From contig CP090854.1 in assembly GCA_041879425.1 (NCBI GenBank), positions 1,984,001 to 2,048,000 on the forward strand: a stretch of DNA of 64,000 nucleotides, written 5' to 3'. The number at the start of each line of letters is the position of its first letter. The first letter of the stretch is position 1. Below are positions 45,674-54,751 of this stretch, one piece after another. The notes under the pieces were generated by a model. The model worked only from the letters and a program-made list of their open reading frames with translations. It had not been told where the DNA came from and made no database searches. The translations under genes and the position numbers were made by a program. The stretch is from Vibrio pomeroyi (lineage in GTDB: Bacteria > Pseudomonadota > Gammaproteobacteria > Enterobacterales > Vibrionaceae).

Positions 45674-47172
45674 AGTTCGCAGTAATCCGTGTCTGTTAAG
45701 TTTTTGCATGGGAAACGCCATGCGCGGCCATCACGTTGCAGAAGTTCATCCGCTTCCTGTGGGCCCCAAGTACCACAAGCATAGCCAAACAGTGCTTGAG
45801 GATCTTGCTTGAAGTCTAAGATTGGTTGAACGTACTTCCAACATGCTTCTACTGCATCGGTACGTGCAAACAGAGTTGCATCACCGTTAAGTGCATCAAG
45901 AAGAAGACGCTCGTAAGCCGTTAGCATTTGAGTTTCAGGCAAGTCAGAGTAAGAGAAGTTCATTTTCACTTCTTTTGCTTTGAAGCCTGCGCCCGGCTCT
46001 TTCAAGCCAAAACTCATCTGAATACCTTCGTCCGGTTGGATACGGATAATCAGTTTGTTCTCTGGTGCATCTTGACCAAATACTGGGTGTGGCGTGTTCT
46101 TAAAGTGAATCACGATTTCCGTTACGCGCGTTGGTAAGCGTTTACCTGTGCGAACGTAGAAAGGAACACCATTCCAACGCCAGTTGTTGATGTGCGCTTT
46201 CAAGCCGATGTAGGTTTCAGTACGAGAATCGTCTGCTACACCCGGCTCTTCACGGTAGCCTAGCAAGTGCTGGCCGCGAACGTCTGAAGCTGTGTATTGA
46301 CCAAGAACGAGATCTTTACGCAGGTCATCTTCCTCAAGAGGTTTCAGACACTGAAGTACTTTAACCACTTCGTCACGAATAGAATCAGCATTGATTTGAG
46401 CAGGTGGCTCCATACCAACCATCGCTAGCACTTGCAGCAGGTGGTTTTGGAACATGTCTCGAACTGCGCCAGAACCATCGTAGTATCCGCCACGCTCTTC
46501 AACGCCAAGGAACTCAGCACCTGTGATTTCAACGTATTCAATAAAGTTACGGTTCCACAGTGGTTCAAACATCGCATTTGAGAAACGAAGCACTAGAAGG
46601 TTTTGTACCGTTTCCTTACCAAGATAGTGGTCAATACGGTAGATCTGGTGTTCTTGGAAGTGATGATGGATCTCTTCATCTAATGCTTGAGCAGAAGCTA
46701 GGTCGTAACCAAATGGCTTCTCGATGATCAGACGACGCCAGCCGTTCGTTTCATCGTTCAGGCCATGCGCAGCAAGGTTTGCTGGGATCACACCGTATAG
46801 GCTTGGTGGCGTTGCCAAGTAGAACAGTGTGTTATGGTTTTCGAATTGGTAGTCTTGCTCAAGCTTGTCTAGACGTTGTGCTAAACGAGCGTAATCTTCG
46901 ACATCTGAAGTGTTGATCGCTTGGTAATGCAAATGTTCAATAAATGCATTCAGCGTCTCAGGTTCAGTTTGTTCCATTTCCTGAAGAGACTTCTTCAGCT
47001 TCTCACGGTAAGACTCATCGCTGTACTCAGTACGGCTCACTCCAAGAATCGCAAAGGATTCTGGTAGTTGATTGCTAGCATACAGGTGGTACAAAGCAGG
47101 AATTAACTTGCGGTAAGTTAGATCTCCCGACGCACCAAAAATAACGATGCTGCTGTTTTCAGGTATTACCAT
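45670..47172 (-). CDS. zwf: Glucose-6-phosphate 1-dehydrogenase
   Basis: Zwf makes 6-phosphogluconolactone and NADPH from glucose-6-phosphate. The 500-residue protein has the nucleotide-binding block [20 protein letters not shown], the active-site motif [13 protein letters not shown], and FYVRTGKRL. Start ATG 47172 has AGGA six bases upstream; the in-frame ATG at 47175 is too close to it, and the longer frame from 47226 lacks a ribosome site. It is first in the zwf-pgl-gnd operon. Confidence 0.98.
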   Translation of the reverse strand: MVIPENSSIVIFGASGDLTYRKLIPALYHLYASNQLPESFAILGVSRTEYSDESYREKLKKSLQEMEQTEPETLNAFIEHLHYQAINTSDVEDYARLAQRLDKLEQDYQFENHNTLFYLATPPSLYGVIPANLAAHGLNDETNGWRRLIIEKPFGYDLASAQALDEEIHHHFQEHQIYRIDHYLGKETVQNLLVLRFSNAMFEPLWNRNFIEYVEITGAEFLGVEERGGYYDGSGAVRDMFQNHLLQVLAMVGMEPPAQINADSIRDEVVKVLQCLKPLEEDDLRKDLVLGQYTASDVRGQHLLGYREEPGVADDSRTETYIGLKAHINNWRWNGVPFYVRTGKRLPTRVTEIVIHFKNTPHPVFGQDAPENKLIIRIQPDEGIQMSFGLKEPGAGFKAKEVKMNFSYSDLPETQMLTAYERLLLDALNGDATLFARTDAVEACWKYVQPILDFKQDPQALFGYACGTWGPQEADELLQRDGRAWRFPCKNLTDTDYCEL

Positions 47173-47614
47173 CATCTTTCCTATAAAAACAAGGTTTTTA
47201 GTATTCGCCAACGGTATCAGCGACATACGAAAATAGATAATAGGTCTTAGCTATTACATCAATAGCGAGTGCCTATTACACTTGAGAATGCGTTTGGTAA
47301 ACGAGGGTGAATGCTATCACCTCTATTCGGGACAGTATTGTCTATGAGTATTTGATTTACATCAACCACTGTGAAAGCAATCGATTAAATATTGACTCAT
47401 TTCGAACAAATTCTAATCGATAGCTGAGTTCACAAAGGTAGAAATAGCAGCAAATCGGCATTCTCAAACATTGTAGTCAAGAAAGAATGGCATCTGGTCT
47501 GTGGAGTGACTTGTGGATGTTAAAAGGGAAACTAAAACCAGCTTATTCAACTGGTTTTACAGTTTATTTGGAATGTAAAGGTATCTTCGGATGAAGAGAG
47601 CTTCTTGAGCGCCC
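47173..47614. promoter_or_regulatory. Upstream region of zwf
   Basis: This 442-bp non-coding stretch must hold the zwf promoter and the end of the citrate-type regulator operon. Apart from the terminator at 47533-47559 I see no strong repeat. Confidence 0.45.
47533..47559 (-). terminator. Terminator of the CitA-type two-component operon
   Basis: A 9-bp stem (47533-47541 with 47551-47559), nine-base loop, followed on the minus strand by a T-rich stretch, lies 56 bp after the regulator stop. Confidence 0.6.
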
Positions 47615-48310
47615 TTATCTTTTCGCTTTGTTATAACAACGTTCAGGACGACCAACGGTGCCGTAGTTTAAATCGGCAACCAACTCACCGGTCGTGATCA
47701 AGAATTCTAGGTAGCGTCTGGCAGTGGTTCGGCTTGCACCAATACGTTCACCTGCCTCATCAGCCGTAATATTCGTCGCGTCAGCTTGTTGAAAGACCGC
47801 ACGAATCTTATCGAGCGTCACACCATCGATCCCTTTGGGTAACGTCGATACTTTCGCTGAGTCTGCTTTCGCATTGGCTTGCAACATCTTGTCGACCAAG
47901 CCTTGGTTAAGGTCAGATACGCTCTCAAACTCTTGCTGCTGCGATTGGTACTTTTTCAATGCCGCTTCCAAACGAGGAAACATCACAGGTTTGAGTAGAT
48001 AGTCGACCACTCCGCCACGCATTGCTTGCTGCAAAGTGTCGACGTCACGTGCTGCGGTAATCAAGATAACATCACAACCTTGATTGCTGCCGCGAACGTG
48101 GTTGAGAATGTCGAGCCCACACCCATCCGGCAGATAAACATCCAAAAGCACCAAGTCAGGCTTCAAAATATCAAGCTGCATTAAGGCTTCAGACTGTGTG
48201 GTCGCGATGCCAACCACATCAAAGCCTCCCATCTGTTCTAAATAACGATGGTGAAGCTCTGCAATCGCAATATCATCTTCAATGACCATGACTCTCGTGA
48301 TTGCGTTCAT
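47615..48310 (-). CDS. CitB/DcuR-family response regulator
   Basis: The 231-residue regulator has a receiver domain (VMVIEDDIAIAELHHRYL, Asp57 in PDLVLLDVYLPDGCGLDIL, YLLKPV) and a C-terminal HTH region (ADEAGERIGASRTTARRYLEFLITTGEL) of the CitB/DcuR/DpiA type. The kinase is encoded 69 bp upstream on the same strand. Such systems control carboxylate uptake and metabolism. The tctCBA transporter 8 kb to the left is a plausible target by function, not by proof. Confidence 0.93.
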   Translation of the reverse strand: MNAITRVMVIEDDIAIAELHHRYLEQMGGFDVVGIATTQSEALMQLDILKPDLVLLDVYLPDGCGLDILNHVRGSNQGCDVILITAARDVDTLQQAMRGGVVDYLLKPVMFPRLEAALKKYQSQQQEFESVSDLNQGLVDKMLQANAKADSAKVSTLPKGIDGVTLDKIRAVFQQADATNITADEAGERIGASRTTARRYLEFLITTGELVADLNYGTVGRPERCYNKAKR

Positions 48311-48379
48311 TTATGTTCTTCCTTTAACCATTGTATTCCTGTCACGATGATCGTCACTCGATCGCTTCGTGCTTAATTA

Positions 48380-50032
48380 TTATTGTTCTTCTTTTGGTAG
48401 ATACACCGTCATGCGCGAGCCAAAGTCAGGGTTATCAACCATTTCTAATTGCCCTTGATAGCGGTCGGCTAACTGCTTAATCAAATATAAGCCGACACCA
48501 CGGTTCTGTTTCGCTTTGCTCGATACGCCTTTTTCAGTGAGGTCATTGGTTGCCAAGTGTTTGGGCAAACCACAGCCTTTGTCTTCTACTTCAACAATAA
48601 TCTCATTGCCAAAATCACTAATAGACACATCAATCACACGGCGCGCCGGGGCTATTTGCCCTTCTTGTTTAATCGCCATCATGGTGGCATCAAACGCGTT
48701 ATCAATCAGGTTACCGAGAATAGTGACAACGTCATCCGCATTTAAACGGCTTGGCAGCGCCTCAAGTCTTGAGCCTTCTTCGACTTTGAGCTCTAAACCA
48801 ATCTCACGTGCACGTTCTGTTTTACCCAGCAACATGCCCGCAATCAGTGGGTCTTTGACTGTTTCTCTCAAGAACTCGATCAAACTTTGATAGTGAGCCG
48901 TTTCTTGTCCAATCAACTGCTGAACAGATTCCAACTCACCCATCTGAATCAAGCCGCTAATGGTATTCAACTTGTTCTGGTGTTCATGTGTTTGTGAACG
49001 CAATAGATCCGCATACTCTTTAGTTTGAGATAGCTGATCCGTTAAGTCATTAATCTCATCTCGTAAACGGAAACTGGACACCGCGCCAACCACTTCACCA
49101 GCCACAATAATCGGACTTCGGTTGGCAATAATTCGTTTGTTATTCAGGTAAAGCTCAACATCATGATCGGTATCACCCGTCGATAACAGCTGCTCTAAAT
49201 CACTGCCAGCTAACACATCAGAAAGGCGTTGCTGGTTGAGCGCTTTATCTCTATCAATAGACAAGATGTCACAAGCACTTTTGTTTATTGAGCGCAAAAT
49301 ACCGTTCTTATCGATACTTAAAATACCCTCTTTCACGGTACTCATAGTCACATCAAGCTCAACGTATAAGCGACCAATTTCTTCTGGCTCAAAGCCCAAA
49401 ATAGCACGCTGAAAGCGACGAGAAACATAACTTGAAATCAATGCGTTAACGGCAACCACCAGCAAGGCCATCACAATCAAAAAGGCTAAATAAGGTTCTA
49501 TTCTGTCTTGCAGTGAATCTAAGAGATAACCCACTGATACCACGCCAATGACAGTATCGTTCGAGTCTTTGACGGCCGATTTACCACGTACCGAAAACCC
49601 GAGTGAACCTTTTGCCGTCGATACGTAAGACTCACCAAGTACCAGTGCTTTCTGGTTGTCACCGCCGCGCATGGGTTTCCCCAACCTGTCGTCGTATGGG
49701 TGAATTAAGCGAATGCCTTTCTCATCACCAACCACAATAAACGCCGCACCAATTAACTGCGTGAGGTTTCGAAACTTAACTTGGGTCTCTTCAGATAAAA
49801 CGTGAGGAATGCCAGCAGCATCCAACGTTCCATTTTCTTGAATAATGCGGGTGACAAGTGGCGATTCAGATAGAAATTCAGCAACACCTAACGCTTTCAA
49901 ACCCATCTCTTGCTCTTGAGATTGTTTGATATAAGAAAAACCTGCCGCTGAGAGTATCAACAACTCAACGAGGCCAGTGACCGTCATGATAATCAGTAAC
50001 CTTTTACGGAAACTGATGCTACTCCATTTCAT
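48380..50032 (-). CDS. CitA/DcuS-family sensor histidine kinase
   Basis: The 550-residue membrane kinase has TM1 (about 12-32), a periplasmic sCache/PAS-type carboxylate sensor (about 33-175; GIRLIHPYDDRLGKPMRGGD, GESYVSTAKGSLGFSVRGKSAV), TM2 (about 178-200), a cytoplasmic PAS domain, the family phospho-acceptor box RSQTHEHQNKLNTISGL (His near 348) and HATPase_c (VEDKGCGLP, GVGLYLIKQL). The sensor motifs match CitA-type proteins that bind citrate, fumarate or similar. It is first in the operon with the regulator. Confidence 0.94.
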   Translation of the reverse strand: MKWSSISFRKRLLIIMTVTGLVELLILSAAGFSYIKQSQEQEMGLKALGVAEFLSESPLVTRIIQENGTLDAAGIPHVLSEETQVKFRNLTQLIGAAFIVVGDEKGIRLIHPYDDRLGKPMRGGDNQKALVLGESYVSTAKGSLGFSVRGKSAVKDSNDTVIGVVSVGYLLDSLQDRIEPYLAFLIVMALLVVAVNALISSYVSRRFQRAILGFEPEEIGRLYVELDVTMSTVKEGILSIDKNGILRSINKSACDILSIDRDKALNQQRLSDVLAGSDLEQLLSTGDTDHDVELYLNNKRIIANRSPIIVAGEVVGAVSSFRLRDEINDLTDQLSQTKEYADLLRSQTHEHQNKLNTISGLIQMGELESVQQLIGQETAHYQSLIEFLRETVKDPLIAGMLLGKTERAREIGLELKVEEGSRLEALPSRLNADDVVTILGNLIDNAFDATMMAIKQEGQIAPARRVIDVSISDFGNEIIVEVEDKGCGLPKHLATNDLTEKGVSSKAKQNRGVGLYLIKQLADRYQGQLEMVDNPDFGSRMTVYLPKEEQ

Positions 50033-50665
50033 ATAAAACCGTCCCTAGTGCTTAACGATTAATGTTAACACCAAGTTAATCTTATGACCTTTGCGCTTAT
50101 ACGAATTTGTGACTGTTACTCAACTAAATAATTGACCAGATTATTAATTGATATTCCTTTACGTTATACGGCCCAAACAATCGCTCACTTTTAGAACGGA
50201 TTAGCTTAAAAAGACAAATAAGCGAATAAATATTGAGCTAGATCACTAAGCTTTTAGGTGTTTTTTAGGTTGTTTAAAATAAACACAATTATAATGGTTG
50301 CATATGAAGGAGTTTATTGTTGCCAAGCTATACGTTGCAATTTTAAGGCAGCGTTTTAAACCGAAGTTTCGGTTAACACAAAAGCAACAACTCTTCACTC
50401 ACTGGACGTATCGATAAGTAAAAGTTGCGCGCTCGCCGTTACGAATGATGAACAAACGGATTAAGTATTCTCCCCTATTCATCCATCGCTATTTGACACT
50501 CGGATAGTTAGACAACCGGCTAGTTAGACAACGAAGAGGTGACTGATAAAAGCAGCGCCCAATAATAAAGCATTGATGAGCAGGAAGTATCGATCAGTGG
50601 CAACGTCCAATAGAAACAGGATAAAAAACATAACGTATAAACATTGTTGAAAAGGAAACCAGGCA
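50033..50665. promoter_or_regulatory. Intergenic region between the sensor kinase and the small ORF
   Basis: This 633-bp AT-rich stretch has no convincing ORF. It contains a 7-bp inverted repeat (50359-50365 with 50368-50374), which may be an operator. It presumably carries the kinase promoter (minus) and a plus-strand promoter for the small ORF. Confidence 0.35.
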
Positions 50666-50893
50666 ATGAAACGCGATAATTTTGGAATCTGTCTAACAAA
50701 GGCTATGTTGTTCAAAAACTTACAATCTACTTTCACTCATGTCAGAGCATATGAGAAGAACGAGACATCCCCGCTCGATCTAAAAGTATTGTTAGCTTTC
50801 CCGCAAATGTCAGGTAGAGATTTACTACAAACGATGCAAGGTTCAAGACAATTGGTGTGGCGCGCCGATCATCATTGTCCAAGCTTTAAATAG
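50666..50893 (+). CDS. Small protein of unknown function
   Basis: The 75-residue predicted protein (MKRDNFGICLTKAMLFKNL...) has no known motif, is mildly basic, and shows no membrane helix. Support comes from AAGGAAA about nine bases before the ATG and a UUCG-loop terminator 40 bp downstream, which marks a plus-strand transcript. An overlapping minus-strand frame with two hydrophobic stretches (50524-50736) has only a GTG start and no ribosome site. The transcript may instead be a small RNA. Confidence 0.5.
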   Translation: MKRDNFGICLTKAMLFKNLQSTFTHVRAYEKNETSPLDLKVLLAFPQMSGRDLLQTMQGSRQLVWRADHHCPSFK

Positions 50894-50932
50894 CGCCAAT
50901 CAATATGTAGTAACCTCTTCTATACTGAACTT

Positions 50933-50960
50933 AAAGAGCACGATTCGTCGTGCTCTTTTT
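50933..50960 (+). terminator. Strong terminator with UUCG loop
   Basis: A perfect 11-bp stem (50933-50943 with 50948-50958) closes a TTCG loop and is followed by T residues. It ends a plus-strand transcript covering the small ORF. Confidence 0.88.
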
Positions 50961-51108
50961 GTTTCTATGCCGACAGCCATTAAACCCTTAATAGTATTCA
51001 CATTATATTAACGAGCGGCTATGCTAATTGTTCATATGAGGTAATCTGTTCAAGACAAATGATTATCCCCCTGTTAACATTAGAGCTAATACTCTAATTT
51101 GGTATTTA

Positions 51109-52566
51109 ATGCAGATGACCAAACCGACATTCCGACGCCTTGCGATTGCCAGTATTCTTATCGGTGCTATCAGTTCGCCAAGCTATGCTGCCCCACTCAC
51201 TTTTTCTGAGGCGTGGCAAATACTCCAAGAGAACAACAACTCTCTTGCGGCTCAACAAGCTAACGTTGAGCGTTATCAACACCTTCAAAATGCAACTGGA
51301 AGCCTTAACCTGCCTTCTGTAACGCTAGGCGCTAACTACACTCACCTTGATAGTGACGTGACCATTAATGGCGAACAGTTTGCAGATAGCCTAAGTGGCG
51401 TACCAGCTGGCTTATCTGGTATTGGAGCCATTGCTCCCGGGCTAGTTTCATCTCTCGGAGGTATCACCTCCACCATCACCGAACAAGACATTTTCAGCTC
51501 TTCCATTCGCGCAGTTTGGCCTATCTTTACTGGCGGACGAATTAATGCGGCACAAACCGCAGCTGAAGGTAAAAGCGAAGAAGCGCAAAGCCAACTCTTG
51601 ATGGAAAAGCAGGCTCGCTACGAAGACTTAAGCAAATACTACTTCTCGGTGATCTTAGCGGAAGACGTCGTGAAAACGCGTCAAGCCGTAGAAGCTGGCT
51701 TAACTCAGCACCGAGATTTCGCTATCAAGATGGAACAACAAGGGCAAATCGCAAGAGTTGAACGTTTACAAGCGGATGCTTCTTTAGATAAAGCGGTCGT
51801 TGAACGCACCAAGGCTGAGAATGACCTCAAGATTGCTCAGCTAGCACTGACTCAAATTCTTGGCCAAAGCCAGAGTGTTGAACCTTCAGAGCAACTGTTT
51901 ATCAACAAGAACCTACCCCATATGGATGTGTTCATTGATCAAACACTGATGACGTACCCCGGCCTTAAGATCCTTGATGCGAAAGAGAAACAAGCGAGCA
52001 GCTTAATCAAAGCGGAAAAAGGCAAATACTACCCAGAAGTGTACCTTTACGGTGATTACAGCCTTTACGAAGACGATTCGCTAGCGAGTGAAATGAAACC
52101 AGATTGGTTAGTCGGCATTGGTGTGAACGTACCTCTGATCGATACTTCTGGTCGCTCTGATAAGGTAGCCGCTGCGCACAGTGCAGTTTCACAGGTTCAA
52201 TTCCTTAAGTCACAAGCCAAACAAGACTTAACCGTGTTGGTACAAAAAACCTACCTTGAAGCAAACCAAGCGATTGAAGAAGTTCAAGGGCTCAACTCTA
52301 GCTTATCGTTAGCTCAAGAGAACCTATCACTTCGCAAAAAAGCGTTCACTCAAGGCTTATCTAACTCGTTAGAAGTGGTTGATGCTGAACTATACCTTGC
52401 GAGCATTAAGACACAGCAATCTGCTGCGCGATTCAAATATCTTATATCTCTCAACAAGCTTTTGGCGCTTACCAGCGAAATGAATGCTTACTCAAGTTAC
52501 TTAACTTCTTCTGTTACGTCTGATTTCGACTCAAAAACAGACACCGCTAGCCAGTCAAAAGGATAA
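51109..52566 (+). CDS. TolC-family outer-membrane efflux protein
   Basis: The 485-residue protein has a signal peptide (about residues 1-25, ending PSYA) and the OEP/TolC helical repeats (AWQILQENNNSLAAQQANVERYQ, the second repeat LEVVDAELYLASIKTQQSAARF). It forms the outer-membrane channel for the three downstream genes. The start could be ATG 51109 or 51115; neither has a clear ribosome site. It is followed by the HlyD-type gene after 3 bp. Confidence 0.93.
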   Translation: MQMTKPTFRRLAIASILIGAISSPSYAAPLTFSEAWQILQENNNSLAAQQANVERYQHLQNATGSLNLPSVTLGANYTHLDSDVTINGEQFADSLSGVPAGLSGIGAIAPGLVSSLGGITSTITEQDIFSSSIRAVWPIFTGGRINAAQTAAEGKSEEAQSQLLMEKQARYEDLSKYYFSVILAEDVVKTRQAVEAGLTQHRDFAIKMEQQGQIARVERLQADASLDKAVVERTKAENDLKIAQLALTQILGQSQSVEPSEQLFINKNLPHMDVFIDQTLMTYPGLKILDAKEKQASSLIKAEKGKYYPEVYLYGDYSLYEDDSLASEMKPDWLVGIGVNVPLIDTSGRSDKVAAAHSAVSQVQFLKSQAKQDLTVLVQKTYLEANQAIEEVQGLNSSLSLAQENLSLRKKAFTQGLSNSLEVVDAELYLASIKTQQSAARFKYLISLNKLLALTSEMNAYSSYLTSSVTSDFDSKTDTASQSKG

Positions 52567-52569
52567 TTC

Positions 52570-53544
52570 ATGAAACCTATTAAGCCCCTTCTTTTATCTA
52601 TAGTTGGTATCGGCATTATTGGCTGGGTCGGATACAGTTTTTACCAAGCATATCAGCCTCAACCTATTAAGCTTCAAGGCCAAATCGATGCGCAGCAATA
52701 CAGCATCTCTTCTAAAGTACCTGGCCGAATTGACCAAGTATTCGTGCGCAAAGGTGACTCTGTCGAGAAAGGTGAATTGATCTTCTCTCTACTTAGCCCT
52801 GAGATCGACGCGAAATTAGAACAAGCGAAAGCTGGCCAGAAAGCCGCTGGCGCATTAGCTCAAGAAGCCGAGAATGGCGCACGTACTCAGCAAATCCAAG
52901 CCGCTAAAGACCAATGGTTAAAAGCTAAAGCTGCTGCCGATCTGATGAACAAAACCTACCAACGTGTAAACAACCTTTATAACGATGGTGTTGTCGCTGA
53001 ACAAAAACGTGATGAAGCCAAAACACAATGGCAAGCCGCGAAATACACAGAAAGTGCTGCCTTCCAGATGTACCAGCTGGCACAAGAAGGTGCTCGTGAT
53101 GAAACCAAAGTAGCCGCAGCTCAAAAAGCGTTAATGGCTGCAGGTGCCGTGGCAGAAGTTGAAGCCTACGCAAAAGACACACAGATCCACAGCTGGTTTA
53201 GTGGTGAAGTGTCTCAAGTATTGCTAAGCAGTGGTGAATTAGCGCCGCAAGGTTTCCCTGTTGTTACCGTAATCGATACTCAAGACGCGTGGGCGGTACT
53301 TAACGTTCGTGAAGACATGTTGAAGCACTTTGAAAAAGGCACGCAGTTTGATGCTTACCTTCCTGCTTTAGACAAATCACTGACCTTTAAAGTAACTCAT
53401 ATTGCCGTAATGGGTGATTTTGCGACTTGGCGTTCAACCGATGCAGCGCAAGGCTTTGACTTACGTACATTCGAAGTAGAAGCACGCCCTGTCGACACGG
53501 ACGAAACACTGCGCATGGGTATGAGCCTTGTGGTTGAGCTTTAG
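52570..53544 (+). CDS. HlyD-family periplasmic adaptor
   Basis: The 324-residue protein has an N-terminal membrane anchor (about 7-26), a lipoyl-like beta-barrel start (QYSISSKVPGRIDQVFVRKGDSVEKGELIFSLLSPE), a helical hairpin (about 80-190), and a C-terminal barrel (GEVSQVLLSSGELAPQGFPVVTVIDT). It bridges permease and TolC. AAGGATAATTC precedes the ATG. It is closest to the EmrA/YhiI-type adaptors used with ABC-2 permeases. Confidence 0.93.
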   Translation: MKPIKPLLLSIVGIGIIGWVGYSFYQAYQPQPIKLQGQIDAQQYSISSKVPGRIDQVFVRKGDSVEKGELIFSLLSPEIDAKLEQAKAGQKAAGALAQEAENGARTQQIQAAKDQWLKAKAAADLMNKTYQRVNNLYNDGVVAEQKRDEAKTQWQAAKYTESAAFQMYQLAQEGARDETKVAAAQKALMAAGAVAEVEAYAKDTQIHSWFSGEVSQVLLSSGELAPQGFPVVTVIDTQDAWAVLNVREDMLKHFEKGTQFDAYLPALDKSLTFKVTHIAVMGDFATWRSTDAAQGFDLRTFEVEARPVDTDETLRMGMSLVVEL

Positions 53545-53551
53545 GTGACTT

Positions 53552-54751
53552 ATGTCTGCTAATTCTCACTTACCAGAGCATCACAAAGCGAAAAGCAATT
53601 TGCTTAGACAGTGGGCGATAGTCCGTAAAGATAGGTGGTTGTTGTCATGTCTAACTTGGATACCCTTGCTGCTTGCAGCAAGTATTTGGCTGATTTTCTC
53701 GCAAGGCATCGCCCGCGATTTACCCGTTGCAGTGGTTGATCTTGAACATAGCCAAATCTCGCAACAATTCACTCGTCTTGTTGATGCGTCACCGACCCTA
53801 CAAGTGACTCAAAAATACAGCTCAGTGAGTGAAGCAGCTAAGGCGATGATTGAGCGCGATATCTACGGTTACGTTGTGATACCAAAACACTTCGACCGTG
53901 ATCTCTACCTAGGTTTAAACCCGCAAGTGTCTGTGTTCTACAACAGTCAATTCATCTTGATAGGTAAACTGGTCAACTCAGCACTGTTGCAGGCTCAAGG
54001 TACTTTTAACGCTCAGCTTGAAGTGGTTAAACAGCTTTCACACGGTGATACCACGGTCCAATCAGCATTAGGCCAAGCAGTCACGGTACAAAGTCAGATC
54101 ACGCCATTGTTTAACAAGAACACCAGCTACGCACAGTTCTTGGTGTCTGCTGTTATTCCTGCTTTATGGCAAATCATGATTGTGGTCGGCACGATACTGG
54201 TGTTAACCGCAAACGTTAGAGCTCGTGGGCTAAAGGCATGGCTTTCACACTCCCCTGTAAAGTCGTTAGTCTCAACATTAACTCCTTACGTGGTTCTGTT
54301 TTTAGCGTTTGGTATTGCGTTTAGCTTTTGGTTCTATCGTCTGCTCGACTGGCCATTTAACGGAAGCTTCATGGCATTGACAGTTGCCCAACTGCTGACT
54401 GTGATCAGTTGTATCATCATGGGTTGTTTGTTCTTCTTTTTAACACTCGATCCAGCAAGAGCGATGAGTTTCGCTGGTGCGTTTACGGCACCAAGCTTCG
54501 CTTTCATGGGGATTACTTTCCCGGTAACCGACATGAACACGGCGGCTCAAGTATGGAGAAGCTTACTGCCAGTCAGTCACTACATTGAAGTACAAACGGC
54601 TCAGTCCAGTTACGGTGTGAGCGCGGCGCAATCGCTGATAAACCTCACTTCAATGTTTTGGTATGTTGTTCCTGCTTTTGTGGTGATCTTATTGATTAAT
54701 AAGCACTTAGCGCAAGCGACACAGGCAGAACATCAAGGAGTAAATCAATGA
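53552..54751 (+). CDS. ABC-2-type permease (first of pair)
   Basis: The 399-residue membrane protein has one N-terminal helix (about 33-52), a large periplasmic region (about 55-205), and five or more C-terminal helices (about 210-390), the layout of ABC2_membrane_3/YhhJ permeases. It follows the adaptor by 7 bp and overlaps the next permease by four bases. No ABC ATPase gene is in the operon. The substrate is unknown. Confidence 0.9.
   Translation: MSANSHLPEHHKAKSNLLRQWAIVRKDRWLLSCLTWIPLLLAASIWLIFSQGIARDLPVAVVDLEHSQISQQFTRLVDASPTLQVTQKYSSVSEAAKAMIERDIYGYVVIPKHFDRDLYLGLNPQVSVFYNSQFILIGKLVNSALLQAQGTFNAQLEVVKQLSHGDTTVQSALGQAVTVQSQITPLFNKNTSYAQFLVSAVIPALWQIMIVVGTILVLTANVRARGLKAWLSHSPVKSLVSTLTPYVVLFLAFGIAFSFWFYRLLDWPFNGSFMALTVAQLLTVISCIIMGCLFFFLTLDPARAMSFAGAFTAPSFAFMGITFPVTDMNTAAQVWRSLLPVSHYIEVQTAQSSYGVSAAQSLINLTSMFWYVVPAFVVILLINKHLAQATQAEHQGVNQ

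Noticed and set aside
50524..50736. Minus-strand 70-residue frame with hydrophobic stretches
   Set aside because: Only a GTG start, no ribosome site, and it overlaps the better supported plus-strand small ORF.
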